Below the pieces are notes generated by a model. That model had not been told where the DNA came from. It ran no database searches and saw only the letters and a program-made list of their open reading frames with translations. Positions 35,282 through 43,941 of a stretch of DNA of 64,000 nt are shown here, in pieces. Made by a program: the position numbers and the translations under genes. The stretch spans positions 17,968-81,967 of the forward strand of contig JAVVWR010000004.1 in NCBI GenBank assembly GCA_036652035.1, in the 5' to 3' direction. This DNA comes from JAEZVV01 sp036652035. Its GTDB lineage: Bacteria; Pseudomonadota; Gammaproteobacteria; Burkholderiales; Burkholderiaceae_F. Numbering within the stretch: position 1 is the stretch's first letter; the number at the start of each line of letters is the position of its first letter.

Positions 35282-36182
35282 TCGCCGCGGCGATCGCCGT
35301 GCGCTGAGCCGCGGCCGCCCGCTCTCCTTCCAGAATCGATAGATTGCGCGCGGCAAAGTCCGTGCTCTTGGTCGTGGCCAGGTGCGGCCGGATCACGACA
35401 TCGGCTGCCTCGGCCAGCTCCCAGCTCGAGATGGCCTGCCCCATGATGTTGAAGGTCTGCATCACGACATCGGTGGTCGAGTCCGTGGTTTGCGAGCCCG
35501 GCTTGGTCGAGATATCGACCGCGATCACCACGTCGGCTCCCATCTGGCGCGCCGCGCGCGCGGGCACCGGGCTCACCAGCCCGCCGTCGACATATTCGCG
35601 GCCGCGGATCGGCACTGGCTGGAATACGCCCGGCACGCTGCTCGAGGCGCGCACCGCCATGCCGGTGTTGCCGCGCTCGAAGACCACCATCTCGCCGCTC
35701 TTGAGGTCGGCGGCCACGGCGGCGAACTTGCGCGGCAATTGTTCGATCGGTCGCTGACGCAGAACGCTGTTGATGTAGTTCTGCAGGGCTTCGCCCTTGA
35801 TCAGCCCGCGCCCCGAGATCGGGCTGGCCCAGTCGGCCATGGTGGCTTCGTCCATTTGCAGCGCCATCTTCTGCAGTTCGAACCCGTTGTAGCCATTGGC
35901 GTAGAGGGCGCCGACGACCGAGCCGGCGCTGGTGCCGGCGACGATATCGACCTGAACCCCCTGCGCTTCCAAGGCCTTGATCACGCCGATATGCGCAAAG
36001 CCGCGCGCGGCCCCGCCGCCGAGAGCGAGCCCGATGCGAGGCGGGCGCGGCGCGGGTTGGATGACGGGGGCTTCGACCCGCTCGGGCTGAGGCGAGGTGA
36101 CTACGGAAGAGGAGGGGAGGGTCTGGCAGCCGGCCAGCGCCATCAGCGCGGCGACGACGAAGAAGGGGCGAATTCGATGCAT
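35244..36182 (-). CDS. Patatin-like phospholipase lipoprotein (RssA/YlbK-like)
   Basis: 312 residues. A lipobox (ALAGC, Cys19) marks it as a lipoprotein. The patatin domain has the oxyanion loop GLALGGGAARGFAH, the nucleophile in GTSAG and the catalytic aspartate in DGGLVSPVPA. The fold is a Ser-Asp dyad lipid hydrolase, probably acting on membrane phospholipids or lysophospholipids. It faces away from the iron-binding protein gene; its promoter would overlap the Fur box region (36226-36256), so iron control is possible for it too. Its 3' end overlaps the NlpC gene. Confidence 0.88.
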   Translation of the reverse strand: MHRIRPFFVVAALMALAGCQTLPSSSVVTSPQPERVEAPVIQPAPRPPRIGLALGGGAARGFAHIGVIKALEAQGVQVDIVAGTSAGSVVGALYANGYNGFELQKMALQMDEATMADWASPISGRGLIKGEALQNYINSVLRQRPIEQLPRKFAAVAADLKSGEMVVFERGNTGMAVRASSSVPGVFQPVPIRGREYVDGGLVSPVPARAARQMGADVVIAVDISTKPGSQTTDSTTDVVMQTFNIMGQAISSWELAEAADVVIRPHLATTKSTDFAARNLSILEGERAAAAQRTAIAAAITRAQARIAAQP

Positions 36183-36225
36183 GACGAGATCGTAACGGTT
36201 GGCGCGGGTTCGTTCGGGAGATCGG

Positions 36226-36256
36226 TCAAATGCAAATGAGAACGATTTGCATTTGA
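36226..36256 (+). promoter_or_regulatory. Fur box over the promoter of the iron-binding protein gene
   Basis: A perfect 12-bp inverted repeat (36226-36237 and 36245-36256) with a 7-bp centre. The core AAATGAGAACGATTTGCATTT closely follows Fur operator sequences. It overlaps the -35 hexamer of the promoter read at 36247-36275, so Fur-Fe would block initiation. Confidence 0.75.
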
Positions 36257-36275
36257 GTGTGACTTTGTTTACATT
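36247..36275 (+). promoter_or_regulatory. Sigma-70-type promoter for the Fe-binding protein gene
   Basis: TTGCAT (36247-36252), a 17-bp spacer, then TACATT (36270-36275). It leads directly into a leader of about 27 nt with GGAG before the GTG start at 36310. The -35 lies inside the Fur box. Confidence 0.6.
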
Positions 36276-36309
36276 GCGTTCACCCCAAACTCAATGCGTG
36301 GAGATCACG

Positions 36310-37389
36310 GTGAGAACGATTTCGATGTCCGAGCGCTGGCTCGATGGAGCGATGAAACTGTCGGTGGCCGGTCTGGTGGCTGCCAGCTTTCTGGTCGGCC
36401 CCGACGCCCGGGCACAAGCCAAGCCTGACGCCGAGAAAGTGCTCAACCTCTATTCGGCGCGCCACTATCAGACCGATGAAGCCTTGTACGACGGTTTTAC
36501 CAAGAAGACCGGCATCAAGATCAATCGCATCGAGCTGGGCGACGAGCCCTTGCTGCAGCGGCTGCGCACCGAAGGGGCGGCGAGCCCCGCCGACGTGATC
36601 CTGCTGGTCGATGCGGCTCGTTTGTGGCGGGCCCAGGTGGAGGGTCTCTTCAAGCCGGTCCAGTCGAAACTGCTCGACGACAAGATCCCGGCCAGGCTGC
36701 GCGCCAACGACGGCACCTGGTACGGCCTGTCGACCCGCGCCCGTGTGATTGTCTACAACAAGGCCGAGATCAAGCCGGACGACGTGGCAACTTATGAGTT
36801 GCTGGCCGACCCGCGCAACAAGGGCAAGGTCTGCACCCGTTCGGGTTCGCACCCCTACATGCTGTCTCTGATTGGTTCGCTGGTCGAACGCAATGGCGAA
36901 AAAGCGACCGAAGACTGGGCGCGCGGCATGGTGGCCAACATGGCGCGCCCGCCGCGCGGTGGCGACACCGACCAGATCAAGGCGGTCGCGAGCGGCGAAT
37001 GCGGAGTGGCCTTGAGCAACACCTATTACCTGGCGCGTCTGATGCGCTCGGACGACCGCAAGGACAAGGATCTGATGTCCAAGATCGGTCTGGTCTGGCC
37101 CAACCAGAAAGACCGTGGCACGCACGTCAATATCGCCGGCGGCGCGGTGGCGAAAAACGCGCCGCACCCGGGCAACGCTCAACTGTTTCTCGAATACCTT
37201 GCCAGTCCCGAGGCGCAACGCTATTTCGCTGACGGCAACAACGAGTGGCCGGTGGTCAAGGGCGCGGCTGACGACAACCCCGCTTTGAACGCGATGGGCA
37301 AGTTCAAGACCGAAGACGTGCCGATCTCGACCATCGGCAAGAACCAGATCGCCGCGCAGCGGATTCTCGACCGCGCCGGCTACCGCTAA
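36310..37389 (+). CDS. Periplasmic Fe(3+)-binding protein of an ABC transporter (FbpA/FutA type)
   Basis: 359 residues from GTG at 36310 (GGAG 6 nt upstream); an ATG at 36325 is an alternative. The signal peptide ends near ARAQA. The mature start LNLYSARHYQTDEALYDGF is that of ferric-binding proteins, and the later NTYYLARLMRS holds the conserved tyrosine pair that binds Fe(3+). It delivers ferric iron to an inner-membrane permease. No permease or ATPase gene is adjacent, so it is an orphan here. The Fur box shows iron control. A terminator-like hairpin follows at 37433. Confidence 0.9.
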   Translation: MRTISMSERWLDGAMKLSVAGLVAASFLVGPDARAQAKPDAEKVLNLYSARHYQTDEALYDGFTKKTGIKINRIELGDEPLLQRLRTEGAASPADVILLVDAARLWRAQVEGLFKPVQSKLLDDKIPARLRANDGTWYGLSTRARVIVYNKAEIKPDDVATYELLADPRNKGKVCTRSGSHPYMLSLIGSLVERNGEKATEDWARGMVANMARPPRGGDTDQIKAVASGECGVALSNTYYLARLMRSDDRKDKDLMSKIGLVWPNQKDRGTHVNIAGGAVAKNAPHPGNAQLFLEYLASPEAQRYFADGNNEWPVVKGAADDNPALNAMGKFKTEDVPISTIGKNQIAAQRILDRAGYR

Positions 37390-37396
37390 ACCCGCC

Positions 37397-37458
37397 GGGG
37401 CGCTTGAGCGCCCCGCTTGATGTCTTTCCCCGCGGCGCTCATTGAGCGCCGTTTCTTC
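37397..37458 (+). terminator. Two hairpins, the second a likely terminator, after the Fe-binding protein gene
   Basis: First stem GGGGCGCT/AGCGCCCC at 37397-37414. Second stem CGGCGCTC/GAGCGCCG (37433-37440 with 37444-37451, 3-nt loop), followed by TTTCTTCC. They separate the binding-protein gene from the peroxidase gene only 25 bp downstream, so partial readthrough may set different levels of the two. Confidence 0.6.
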
Positions 37459-37482
37459 CTCCCGGATTGAAAGGAGGGTCGC

Positions 37483-38661
37483 ATGCGACCCCGGACCCTG
37501 CTCGCCCTGATTTTTGCCTTGGGACTCGCCGCTTGCGGCGGTGATGAGACTGCTGCCCCGCTCGCGGCAGACGAAGTTGGCCTGTCGCGGCTGGAGTTGA
37601 TCGGCAAGCGGATCTTCTTTGACACCTCGCTGTCCGAGCCGCATGGGCAGTCCTGCGCGACCTGCCACGATCCGGCGCTTGCTTTCTCAGGCAACTCGGC
37701 TTTCACGCTGGGGGTGGCGCCGGGGGCCGCGAGCGGACGGTTTGGAACTCGCAATGTGCCGACCGTCATGTACGCGATGTTCGTGCCGCCGTTTTACTTT
37801 GAAGACGATGCGGGAGAGCAGGTTCCTGTCGGCGGCTTGTTCCTTGACGGCCGCGCCGCCAGTCTTGAAGACCAGGCCAGTAAGCCGTTTTTCAATCCGG
37901 TGGAGATGGCCTTGCCGGGACCCGCTGCCTTGCGCGAGCGACTGGCGGCTGCCAGCTACGCTCAACTCATACGCGATCAGTTCGGCGCGCAAGTCTTTGC
38001 GTCTCCCGCGGCAACACTCGCGGCGGCAGCGCAAGCCCTGGCCGCTTTCGAGCGCACGCCGCGCTTTGCCCCGTTTAGCTCGAAGTACGACGCAGTGCGT
38101 CGCGGGCAGGCGCAGCTCAGCGTTCAGGAAAGCCGCGGCCTGGCTCTGTTTGTCGATGCCACCAAGGGCAATTGCGCCGCCTGCCACCCTTTTGTCGCGG
38201 GATCCAAACTCGACGCAGATCACCTTTTCACCGACTTCACTTACGACAATCTCGGCGTTCCGCGCAACCGGCGGATTCCGGCCAATGCCGAGCCCGCACT
38301 CTTCGATCTCGGCCTGTGCGGGCCGGCGCGCAGCGATCTGGTCGAGACCCGACCACAGTGGTGCGGCGCTTTCCGCGTGCCGACGCTGCGCAATGTCGCG
38401 CTGCGGCCCGCGTTCTTTCACAATGGCGCCATCACCACGCTGCGCGATTCGGTGAGCTTTTACGTCACCCGCGAGACCGATCCCTTTCGCTGGTATCGCG
38501 GCGAGCTCTACGACGACTTGCCGCCCGCTTTCAAAGCGAACGTCAATGCCAGCGAAGCGCCGTACGACGCGACACCGGCGACCGGTCCTCGCCTGTCCGA
38601 AGCCGAGATCGACGACGTTGTGGCCTTTCTGCACACGCTCACCGATGGCTGGAAGCCTTAG
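37483..38661 (+). CDS. Di-haem cytochrome c peroxidase / MauG-family lipoprotein
   Basis: 392 residues. A lipobox LAAC with Cys18 anchors it to a membrane in the periplasm. Two c-type haem motifs are visible: CATCH at 58-62 and CAACH at 231-235. The FFNPVEMALP and RVPTLRNVALRPAFFHNGA blocks are typical of the CCP/MauG family, and IGKRIFFD starts the domain. It either reduces hydrogen peroxide with electrons from small cytochromes or carries out a MauG-like oxidation. AAAGGAGG gives a strong RBS. It follows the Fur-controlled binding protein, so an iron/oxidative-stress link is plausible. Its TAG overlaps the stop of the opposite-strand gene. Confidence 0.88.
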   Translation: MRPRTLLALIFALGLAACGGDETAAPLAADEVGLSRLELIGKRIFFDTSLSEPHGQSCATCHDPALAFSGNSAFTLGVAPGAASGRFGTRNVPTVMYAMFVPPFYFEDDAGEQVPVGGLFLDGRAASLEDQASKPFFNPVEMALPGPAALRERLAAASYAQLIRDQFGAQVFASPAATLAAAAQALAAFERTPRFAPFSSKYDAVRRGQAQLSVQESRGLALFVDATKGNCAACHPFVAGSKLDADHLFTDFTYDNLGVPRNRRIPANAEPALFDLGLCGPARSDLVETRPQWCGAFRVPTLRNVALRPAFFHNGAITTLRDSVSFYVTRETDPFRWYRGELYDDLPPAFKANVNASEAPYDATPATGPRLSEAEIDDVVAFLHTLTDGWKP

Positions 38662-39073
38662 CGTCCGACGGCGGCGCGCGTGGTCGTGATGTCGAACACG
38701 GCGTTCAAGGCGGGCAAGAGTCGCATGGCCAAGATGCCGGCCGCGTCGGGTCGCTGGGTGGCCGCCACAGCTTGAGTCCAGATCTCGGTCTGAAGAGCCG
38801 CGCCTTCGGCGCGCTTGGTCTGGGTGAACGTCTGGGTGAACGCCGGGTCGTTCGCTGGGCTGTGGGCGAGCGCTCGACCATCGACGTGGCGGCGAAACNN
38901 NNNNNNNNNNNNNNNNNNNNNNNNNNNNNNNNNNNNNNNNNNNNNNNNNNNNNNNNNNNNNNNNNNNNNNNNNNNNNNNNNNNNNNNNNNNNNNNNNNGC
39001 CAGCTTCGAAGAACACCAACATGGCCAGGAACAGTCCAAACGAAAACGCCGATGCGATCCGTTCGACGTTCAT
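38658..39073 (-). CDS. DUF4239-like (bestrophin-like) membrane protein, broken by a gap and short at the C-terminus
   Basis: Two parts on the minus strand lie either side of a real 100-N gap. The N-terminal part (39073-38999) reads MNVERIASAFSFGLFLAMLV then FFEAG, a membrane helix. The C-terminal part (38898-38658) contains FTQTKRAEGAALQTEIWTQA and LLPALNAVFDITTTRAAVGR, then stops. The 'LLPALN-x-x-x-DITTTR' string is what I associate with DUF4239 proteins. Those normally continue with two more membrane helices, which are absent here because the frame ends at the tail of the peroxidase gene. The true length is unknown. Confidence 0.45.
38899..38998. other. 100-N assembly gap of unknown true size
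   Basis: Unlike the other three gaps, the 55 bp on each side differ, so real sequence is missing. It lies inside the DUF4239-like gene. Confidence 0.95.
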
Positions 39074-39472
39074 CACTCGGGTCCGTGCTGTCGGACGGCA
39101 TGTGATTCGCAGGGCCGCGCTGGCGCCGAGCCAGTGGGGTCGCGCCGTGGACGGGAGGATTTGTCGTGCCGCGGGAAACTGCCGTTGGTTCGAATGATTT
39201 GGTCTTGATGCGGTGATGTGCGGCAATTGATGTTTTATTGCGACAGTCTTGACTCAAGCTGGGATTGGTTGGATCCGAACGCGACTCGGCATTGGCGTGC
39301 CGCCGTGGCTTGGTGCGAGAGCCGATGCGATGGACACGCACGACGGTCTGGGGCTGATCGCTGTGGCAACGCGGCCTTGCTCGTCCGTTTCGGGGAAATG
39401 ACGGCTCGATTCCTGGGGGCCTGGTGTCAATCTGCCATTGCTTGCCTGACTCCTTTTGACTGGAGGTGTGTC
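39074..39472. other. Intergenic region upstream of the OmpA gene; no gene seen
   Basis: 399 bp between the divergent DUF4239-like and OmpA genes. An AT-richer patch around 39190-39265 (with TTGATG and TTGACT hexamers) is the most likely promoter zone, but no convincing -35/-10 pair stands out. CTGGAGG before the ATG at 39473 is the OmpA RBS. I see no RNA gene. Confidence 0.45.
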
Positions 39473-40561
39473 ATGAAAAGCAAGATTGCACTCGCAGTGT
39501 TGATGGCAGTGACGGCAATGACTCCGCTGGCGGCCAAGGCGCAAATGAAGTTCGAGGCCGATCGATGGTGGGATAACCGCTGGTATGTCACGCCCTTTGG
39601 CAGCTACACGCTGTCAGACGGCGATCGCAAGACCGACGACGCCTGGGGCTATGGCTTGTCCTTGGGCAAGTCGATCAGCCCCAACTGGAACCTCGAGCTG
39701 CGCGGTCAGTACGAGACGATGGACCCCAAGCTGTCGAACGGATCGCAGTTCAAGGTGTGGACCGCCGGGCTTGACCTGCACTGGTTCTTCCTCGGCCGCG
39801 AGGGCTATTCCCGTCACAACGACCTTCAGCCCTACTTGATCGGCGGCATCGGCGCGATCCGCGACAAGGCGGCCGGCCAATCGGCCACCAGCTTCATGGC
39901 CGATGCCGGCATGGGCGTGCTGTGGCCGTTCTCCGACTGGGGCCGCTTGTTTGTCGATGGCCGTTATCGCTTTGACCAGAATCACAACAATCTGGTGAGC
40001 CACACCAGCTTTGGCGACTGGATCTTCAGCGCCGGTTTGCAGATCCCGCTCGGCAAGGTGCCGGAAGTGGCAGCCCCCGTTCGCGCCGCGCCCGTGATGG
40101 TTGCGCCCCCGCCGCCAGCCCCGCCGCCGCCGCCCCCGCCGCAGCCGGTGTCACGCAAATTCGAGCTGTTGGCCGACGCCATGTTTGCCTTCAACAGCAC
40201 CGTCCTTAGCGAGGCTGGCAAGGGTCATGTCAACGCCATGCTGACCGAGCTCAATAACGCCGGGGTGACCAGCCTGAGTTCGATCACCGTGATCGGTTTC
40301 ACCGATCCGATTGGCTCCCCGCAATACAACCTCAAGCTCTCGGCCGAGCGGGCCAATGCGGTGCGCGATTATCTGGTCGCCAGTGGCGTTCCGGCCAGCC
40401 TCATCGCCACCGAAGGCCTGGGCGAGGCGCAGTTGAAGATCACCGAAGCGGACTGCGCGAGCCAGGGCAAGAGTCGTCCGCGCTCGGCGCTGATCGCCTG
40501 TCTGGCGCCTGACCGGCGAGTCGAGATCGGTGCGATCGGGACCCAGACCGTCGCGCAATAG
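39473..40561 (+). CDS. OmpA-family outer-membrane protein
   Basis: 362 residues. A signal peptide (1-24, AKAQ) is followed by an N-terminal eight-strand-type barrel (about 25-205; WYVTPFGSYTLSDGD, LYW-rich strands, GLQIPLGKV end). A proline-rich hinge (PPPPAPPPPPPPQP) comes next, then the OmpA C-terminal peptidoglycan-binding domain (about 230-355) with VIGFTDPIGS, NLKLSAERANAVRDYLVASG and APDRRVEIGAIG. It should tie the outer membrane to the cell wall through mDAP. The same Cys-Cys tail occurs in the partial gene at 2-109. A clean terminator follows. Confidence 0.93.
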   Translation: MKSKIALAVLMAVTAMTPLAAKAQMKFEADRWWDNRWYVTPFGSYTLSDGDRKTDDAWGYGLSLGKSISPNWNLELRGQYETMDPKLSNGSQFKVWTAGLDLHWFFLGREGYSRHNDLQPYLIGGIGAIRDKAAGQSATSFMADAGMGVLWPFSDWGRLFVDGRYRFDQNHNNLVSHTSFGDWIFSAGLQIPLGKVPEVAAPVRAAPVMVAPPPPAPPPPPPPQPVSRKFELLADAMFAFNSTVLSEAGKGHVNAMLTELNNAGVTSLSSITVIGFTDPIGSPQYNLKLSAERANAVRDYLVASGVPASLIATEGLGEAQLKITEADCASQGKSRPRSALIACLAPDRRVEIGAIGTQTVAQ

Positions 40562-40580
40562 TCCTTCGTCGGATCTGACA

Positions 40581-40608
40581 ACGCCGGCCTGGGGGCCGGC
40601 GTTTTTTT
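40581..40608 (+). terminator. Rho-independent terminator of the OmpA gene
   Basis: Perfect 9-bp stem ACGCCGGCC/GGCCGGCGT (40581-40589 with 40594-40602), 4-nt loop, then a run of seven T. Confidence 0.92.
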
Positions 40609-40699
40609 ACGTGCGAACTTCGAACCTCGGTCTTCCGGGCGCAGGCCGCTGCGCCTTGTCAAAGAGCGATCGCGCTCGGCGCGCGGATCGGCACTGCAC

Positions 40700-43600
40700 T
40701 CATTCGAGCGACTCCATCCTGGCGGCCAATTCGATATTGCCGCCAGCGGCAGCGGTGTTGATGCTCAGGGTCCGTTCGCCGATAAAGCGCGCCAGGTAAT
40801 GCGGGCCGCCGGCTTTCGGGCCGGTGCCGGAGAGGCCCTCGCCACCAAAGGGCTGGCTGCCGACCACCGCGCCGATCAGGTTGCGGTTGACGTAGAGGTT
40901 GCCGACTCGAGCGCGGGCGGCAACCTGATCGACCCGGGCGTCGAGCCGTGTATGCAAGCCGAGCGTCAGGCCGTAGCCGGTGGCGTGAATCGAGTCGATC
41001 ACGCGCTCGATCTCGTGCTTGTCAAAGCGCACCACATGCAGGATCGGGCCAAAGTTCTCACGGGTGAGCTCGCCAATCGATCCGATCTCATAGGCCAGGG
41101 GAGCGAAGAAGTTGCCGTCGGCCGCCGGGGTGTCGCATTCGAAGATTCGCCTGGCATTGGCGCGCAGCCAGTCGCGGTGCCCGGTCAACAAGGCGAGCTG
41201 ATCGGCGTCGATCACCGGGCCGACGTCGGTGGCGGGGTCGCGCGGGTCGCCCACCACCAGCTCGCGCATCGCGCCGGCGATCATGGCGCACAGACTGTCG
41301 GCGATGTCCTCCTGCACGAACAAGACGCGCAGCGCCGAGCAGCGTTGACCGCAGGAGCGGAAGGCGCTGGCGATCACCGCGTCGCACACCTGCTCGGGCA
41401 GCGCGGTGGAGTCGACGATCATCGCGTTCTGGCCGCCGGTTTCTGCGATCAAAACGCCGATCGGAGCGTCGCGCGCCGCCAGCGCCCGGTTGATCGCGCG
41501 CGCGGTGGAGGTCGATCCGGTAAAGACCACGCCGGCGATTCTCGGGTCGTGGGTGAGCGCGCGGCCGACCGTCTCCCCCGCCCCCAGCGCCAGTTGCAAA
41601 ACAGCGCGGGGAATGCCTGCCTGATGCATCAGTTCGACCGCTCGCGCCGCGATGCGCGGGGTCTGCTCGGCCGGCTTGGCCATCACGCTGTTGCCGGTGA
41701 CAAGCGCCGCCGCTACCTGGCCGACGAAGATCGCGAGTGGAAAATTCCACGGGCTGATCGCCACGAACACCCCGCGCCCGGTGGCGCGCAAGACATTCGA
41801 TTCCCCCGCCGGCCCGGGCAGCGTTTGTTGCGCCATCAAGCCACGCGCCTGGTGGGCGTAGTAGCGACAGAAGTCGACCGCTTCGCGCACTTCCAGGTGC
41901 GAGTCGAGCAGGGTGCGGCCGGCTTCGCGCACCAGAAGGGCAATCAGCTCGGGCTGCGCCGCCTCGATCGCGTCGGCGGCGCGTTCAAGCAGGCGGGCGC
42001 GGGGCTCGACGCCTTGCTCATTCCACTCGAGCTGGGCGATCACGGCGGCGGCAATGGCGGCGTCGAGATCGGACAGCGTGGTTTCGCTCGAGCGCGACAC
42101 CACTTCGGCGCGGGCGGCGGGGTTGGTCAATTCCGACCGGGCGCTGGCCTGAGTCGGCACGGCGAGCAAGGGATCGAGGTCGATCACCGGCAGCGGAGCG
42201 TTGACGACGGCGGCGAGTTCAGCCAGCGGGCCGGGCCGGGACAGGTCGATCCCCGCCGAATTGCGCCGTTCGCCAAAGAGCTGGGCGCCGGTGGGCAGGG
42301 CGGTGATCGGGGCGTCGCGGTCCAAGGCCGCCTTGGCTTGCTCAAAGGCGTCGACTACCAGTTCGGTTGGCTCGACCGAGCGATCGGTGAGCTGGTGAAC
42401 GAAGGAGGAGTTGGCGCCGTTTTCGAGCAGGCGGCGCACCAGGTAGGCGAGCAGGTCGCGGAATTCGCCAACCGGGGCATAGACGCGCACCCGCGCCGCC
42501 GGCTGGTCGGCGAGCAAGGCGTCAAAGAGCGGTTCGCCCATGCCGTGGAGGCGCTGGAATTCGTAGGCCTGGGCCGGCGCAAGCTCTTGCGCGTAGCCGA
42601 TGATCGCCGCCACGCTCATCGCATTGTGGGTGGCGAACTGCGGATAGACCGGCGCGGCGCTGGCGAGCAGCCGGCGGGCCAGCGCCAGGTAAGAGAGGTC
42701 GCTGCCCCACTTGCGGGTAAAGACGGGGAAGCCGGCCAGGCCGAGCTCTTGCGCGCGCTTGATCTCGGCGTCCCAATACGCGCCCTTGACCAGGCGGATC
42801 GCGATCGGGCGATCGAGCTCGAGCGAGAGCGCGAGCAGGCGATCGAGCGTGGCGCGCGCGCGTGGCGCGTAAGCCTGCAGCGCCAGGCCCAGCCCGCTCC
42901 AGCCCGCCAGACTGGGCTCGCGCATCAGGCGCTCGAAGAGCGCGATCTGCAGCACCAGCCGTTCGGATTCCTCGGCGTCGATGGTCAGGCCGAGATTGGC
43001 CTGGGCGGCCTTCTGCGCCAGGGTGAGCAGGCGCGGGTAGAGCTCGGCGTTGACGCGGTCGATCTGGCCGACTTCGAAGCGCGGGTGGATCGCTGAGAGC
43101 TTGACCGACACGCCGTCGCGCTCGCGCCAATCGGCCGCCGCTGCGCCGCCCGCCACCGCCGCCACCGCGGCTTCATACGCGGCATACGAGCGGTCGGCGT
43201 CGGCCTGGGTGCGGGCGCCTTCACCCAGCATGTCGAAGGAATGAACGATGCGGCGATCGGCCTGCTGGCGGCTGCGCGCGGTGGCGCCAGCGAGCGTGGT
43301 GGCGAACACGAACTGGTCGCCAAAGCGGCGAATGCCATCGATTACCAGCGGGCGCAGCGCGCTGCGGGCGAGCCAGGCGCGCAGGGTGCCGGCGTCGCCG
43401 CCCGCGCCGCGCAGGTCGGCATCGGCCGCGGTGTGACCGGCGAGCGTCAGGGCGCGCCCCAGGACGCGGGTGATGAAGCCCTCGCCCTCGGCACTGGCGG
43501 CGCGGTCTTTGAAGGCCGCGAGTTTCTCGGCGATCAGCCAGGTCTGGGTTTCGGGGTCGGGCGCGCGCAGCAGCGCTTCGGCCAGGCGCAGCAGCGCCAC

Positions 43601-43831
43601 GCCTTCGGGGCTGGCGAGCGGGAAGGCGTTGAGCAGGTTTTGCGCTGACCAAAGCCCCGGGTTGGCGCTGCGCACCGTGTCGATGTAGCGCAGGGCGCGC
43701 TCGCGTGCCGTGGATTGGACCGCCGCCGCCGGCCTCCCGGTTGCCAGCAGCCGGGTGATGGCGTCGCGTTCGTCGGGCGTCGGGTCGCCCAGATCCGGAA
43801 GCGCCTCGAGTGCGGCGGCGGTGGTTCTCAT
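40700..43831 (-). CDS. putA: Bifunctional proline dehydrogenase / P5C dehydrogenase, short form without DNA-binding domain
   Basis: 1043 residues from the ATG at 43831 (GGAGACACC before it). The N-terminal FAD-dependent proline dehydrogenase barrel (about 60-470) includes LTIDAEESERLVLQ, IRLVKGAYWDAEIKRAQ and ATHNAMSVAAIIG. The C-terminal NAD-dependent P5C dehydrogenase (about 530-1000) has the catalytic cysteine in SCGQRCSALRVLF, the glutamate in AETGGQNAMIVD and FTGSTSTARAIN. The product is glutamate from proline. E. coli-type PutA has an N-terminal ribbon-helix-helix repressor domain; here the protein starts directly with the dehydrogenase arm, so it is not autoregulatory. Upstream is a divergent YqaA gene. 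Confidence 0.95.
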   Translation of the reverse strand: MRTTAAALEALPDLGDPTPDERDAITRLLATGRPAAAVQSTARERALRYIDTVRSANPGLWSAQNLLNAFPLASPEGVALLRLAEALLRAPDPETQTWLIAEKLAAFKDRAASAEGEGFITRVLGRALTLAGHTAADADLRGAGGDAGTLRAWLARSALRPLVIDGIRRFGDQFVFATTLAGATARSRQQADRRIVHSFDMLGEGARTQADADRSYAAYEAAVAAVAGGAAAADWRERDGVSVKLSAIHPRFEVGQIDRVNAELYPRLLTLAQKAAQANLGLTIDAEESERLVLQIALFERLMREPSLAGWSGLGLALQAYAPRARATLDRLLALSLELDRPIAIRLVKGAYWDAEIKRAQELGLAGFPVFTRKWGSDLSYLALARRLLASAAPVYPQFATHNAMSVAAIIGYAQELAPAQAYEFQRLHGMGEPLFDALLADQPAARVRVYAPVGEFRDLLAYLVRRLLENGANSSFVHQLTDRSVEPTELVVDAFEQAKAALDRDAPITALPTGAQLFGERRNSAGIDLSRPGPLAELAAVVNAPLPVIDLDPLLAVPTQASARSELTNPAARAEVVSRSSETTLSDLDAAIAAAVIAQLEWNEQGVEPRARLLERAADAIEAAQPELIALLVREAGRTLLDSHLEVREAVDFCRYYAHQARGLMAQQTLPGPAGESNVLRATGRGVFVAISPWNFPLAIFVGQVAAALVTGNSVMAKPAEQTPRIAARAVELMHQAGIPRAVLQLALGAGETVGRALTHDPRIAGVVFTGSTSTARAINRALAARDAPIGVLIAETGGQNAMIVDSTALPEQVCDAVIASAFRSCGQRCSALRVLFVQEDIADSLCAMIAGAMRELVVGDPRDPATDVGPVIDADQLALLTGHRDWLRANARRIFECDTPAADGNFFAPLAYEIGSIGELTRENFGPILHVVRFDKHEIERVIDSIHATGYGLTLGLHTRLDARVDQVAARARVGNLYVNRNLIGAVVGSQPFGGEGLSGTGPKAGGPHYLARFIGERTLSINTAAAGGNIELAARMESLE

Positions 43832-43941
43832 GGTGTCTCCGGGTTTTCTTGTGGGAATGCGCGCGGAATCTACACGTGCCATCCAAGCGAGGCGCCGCTG
43901 TTGCACCGATACAATGCGCGCCCCATCAGAAATGGCTGCCT

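Noticed and set aside
38899..38998. Reading a single frame across the gap to join both halves of the DUF4239-like gene
   Set aside because: The gap length is arbitrary, so the frame across it means nothing; the two halves are linked only by order and family resemblance.
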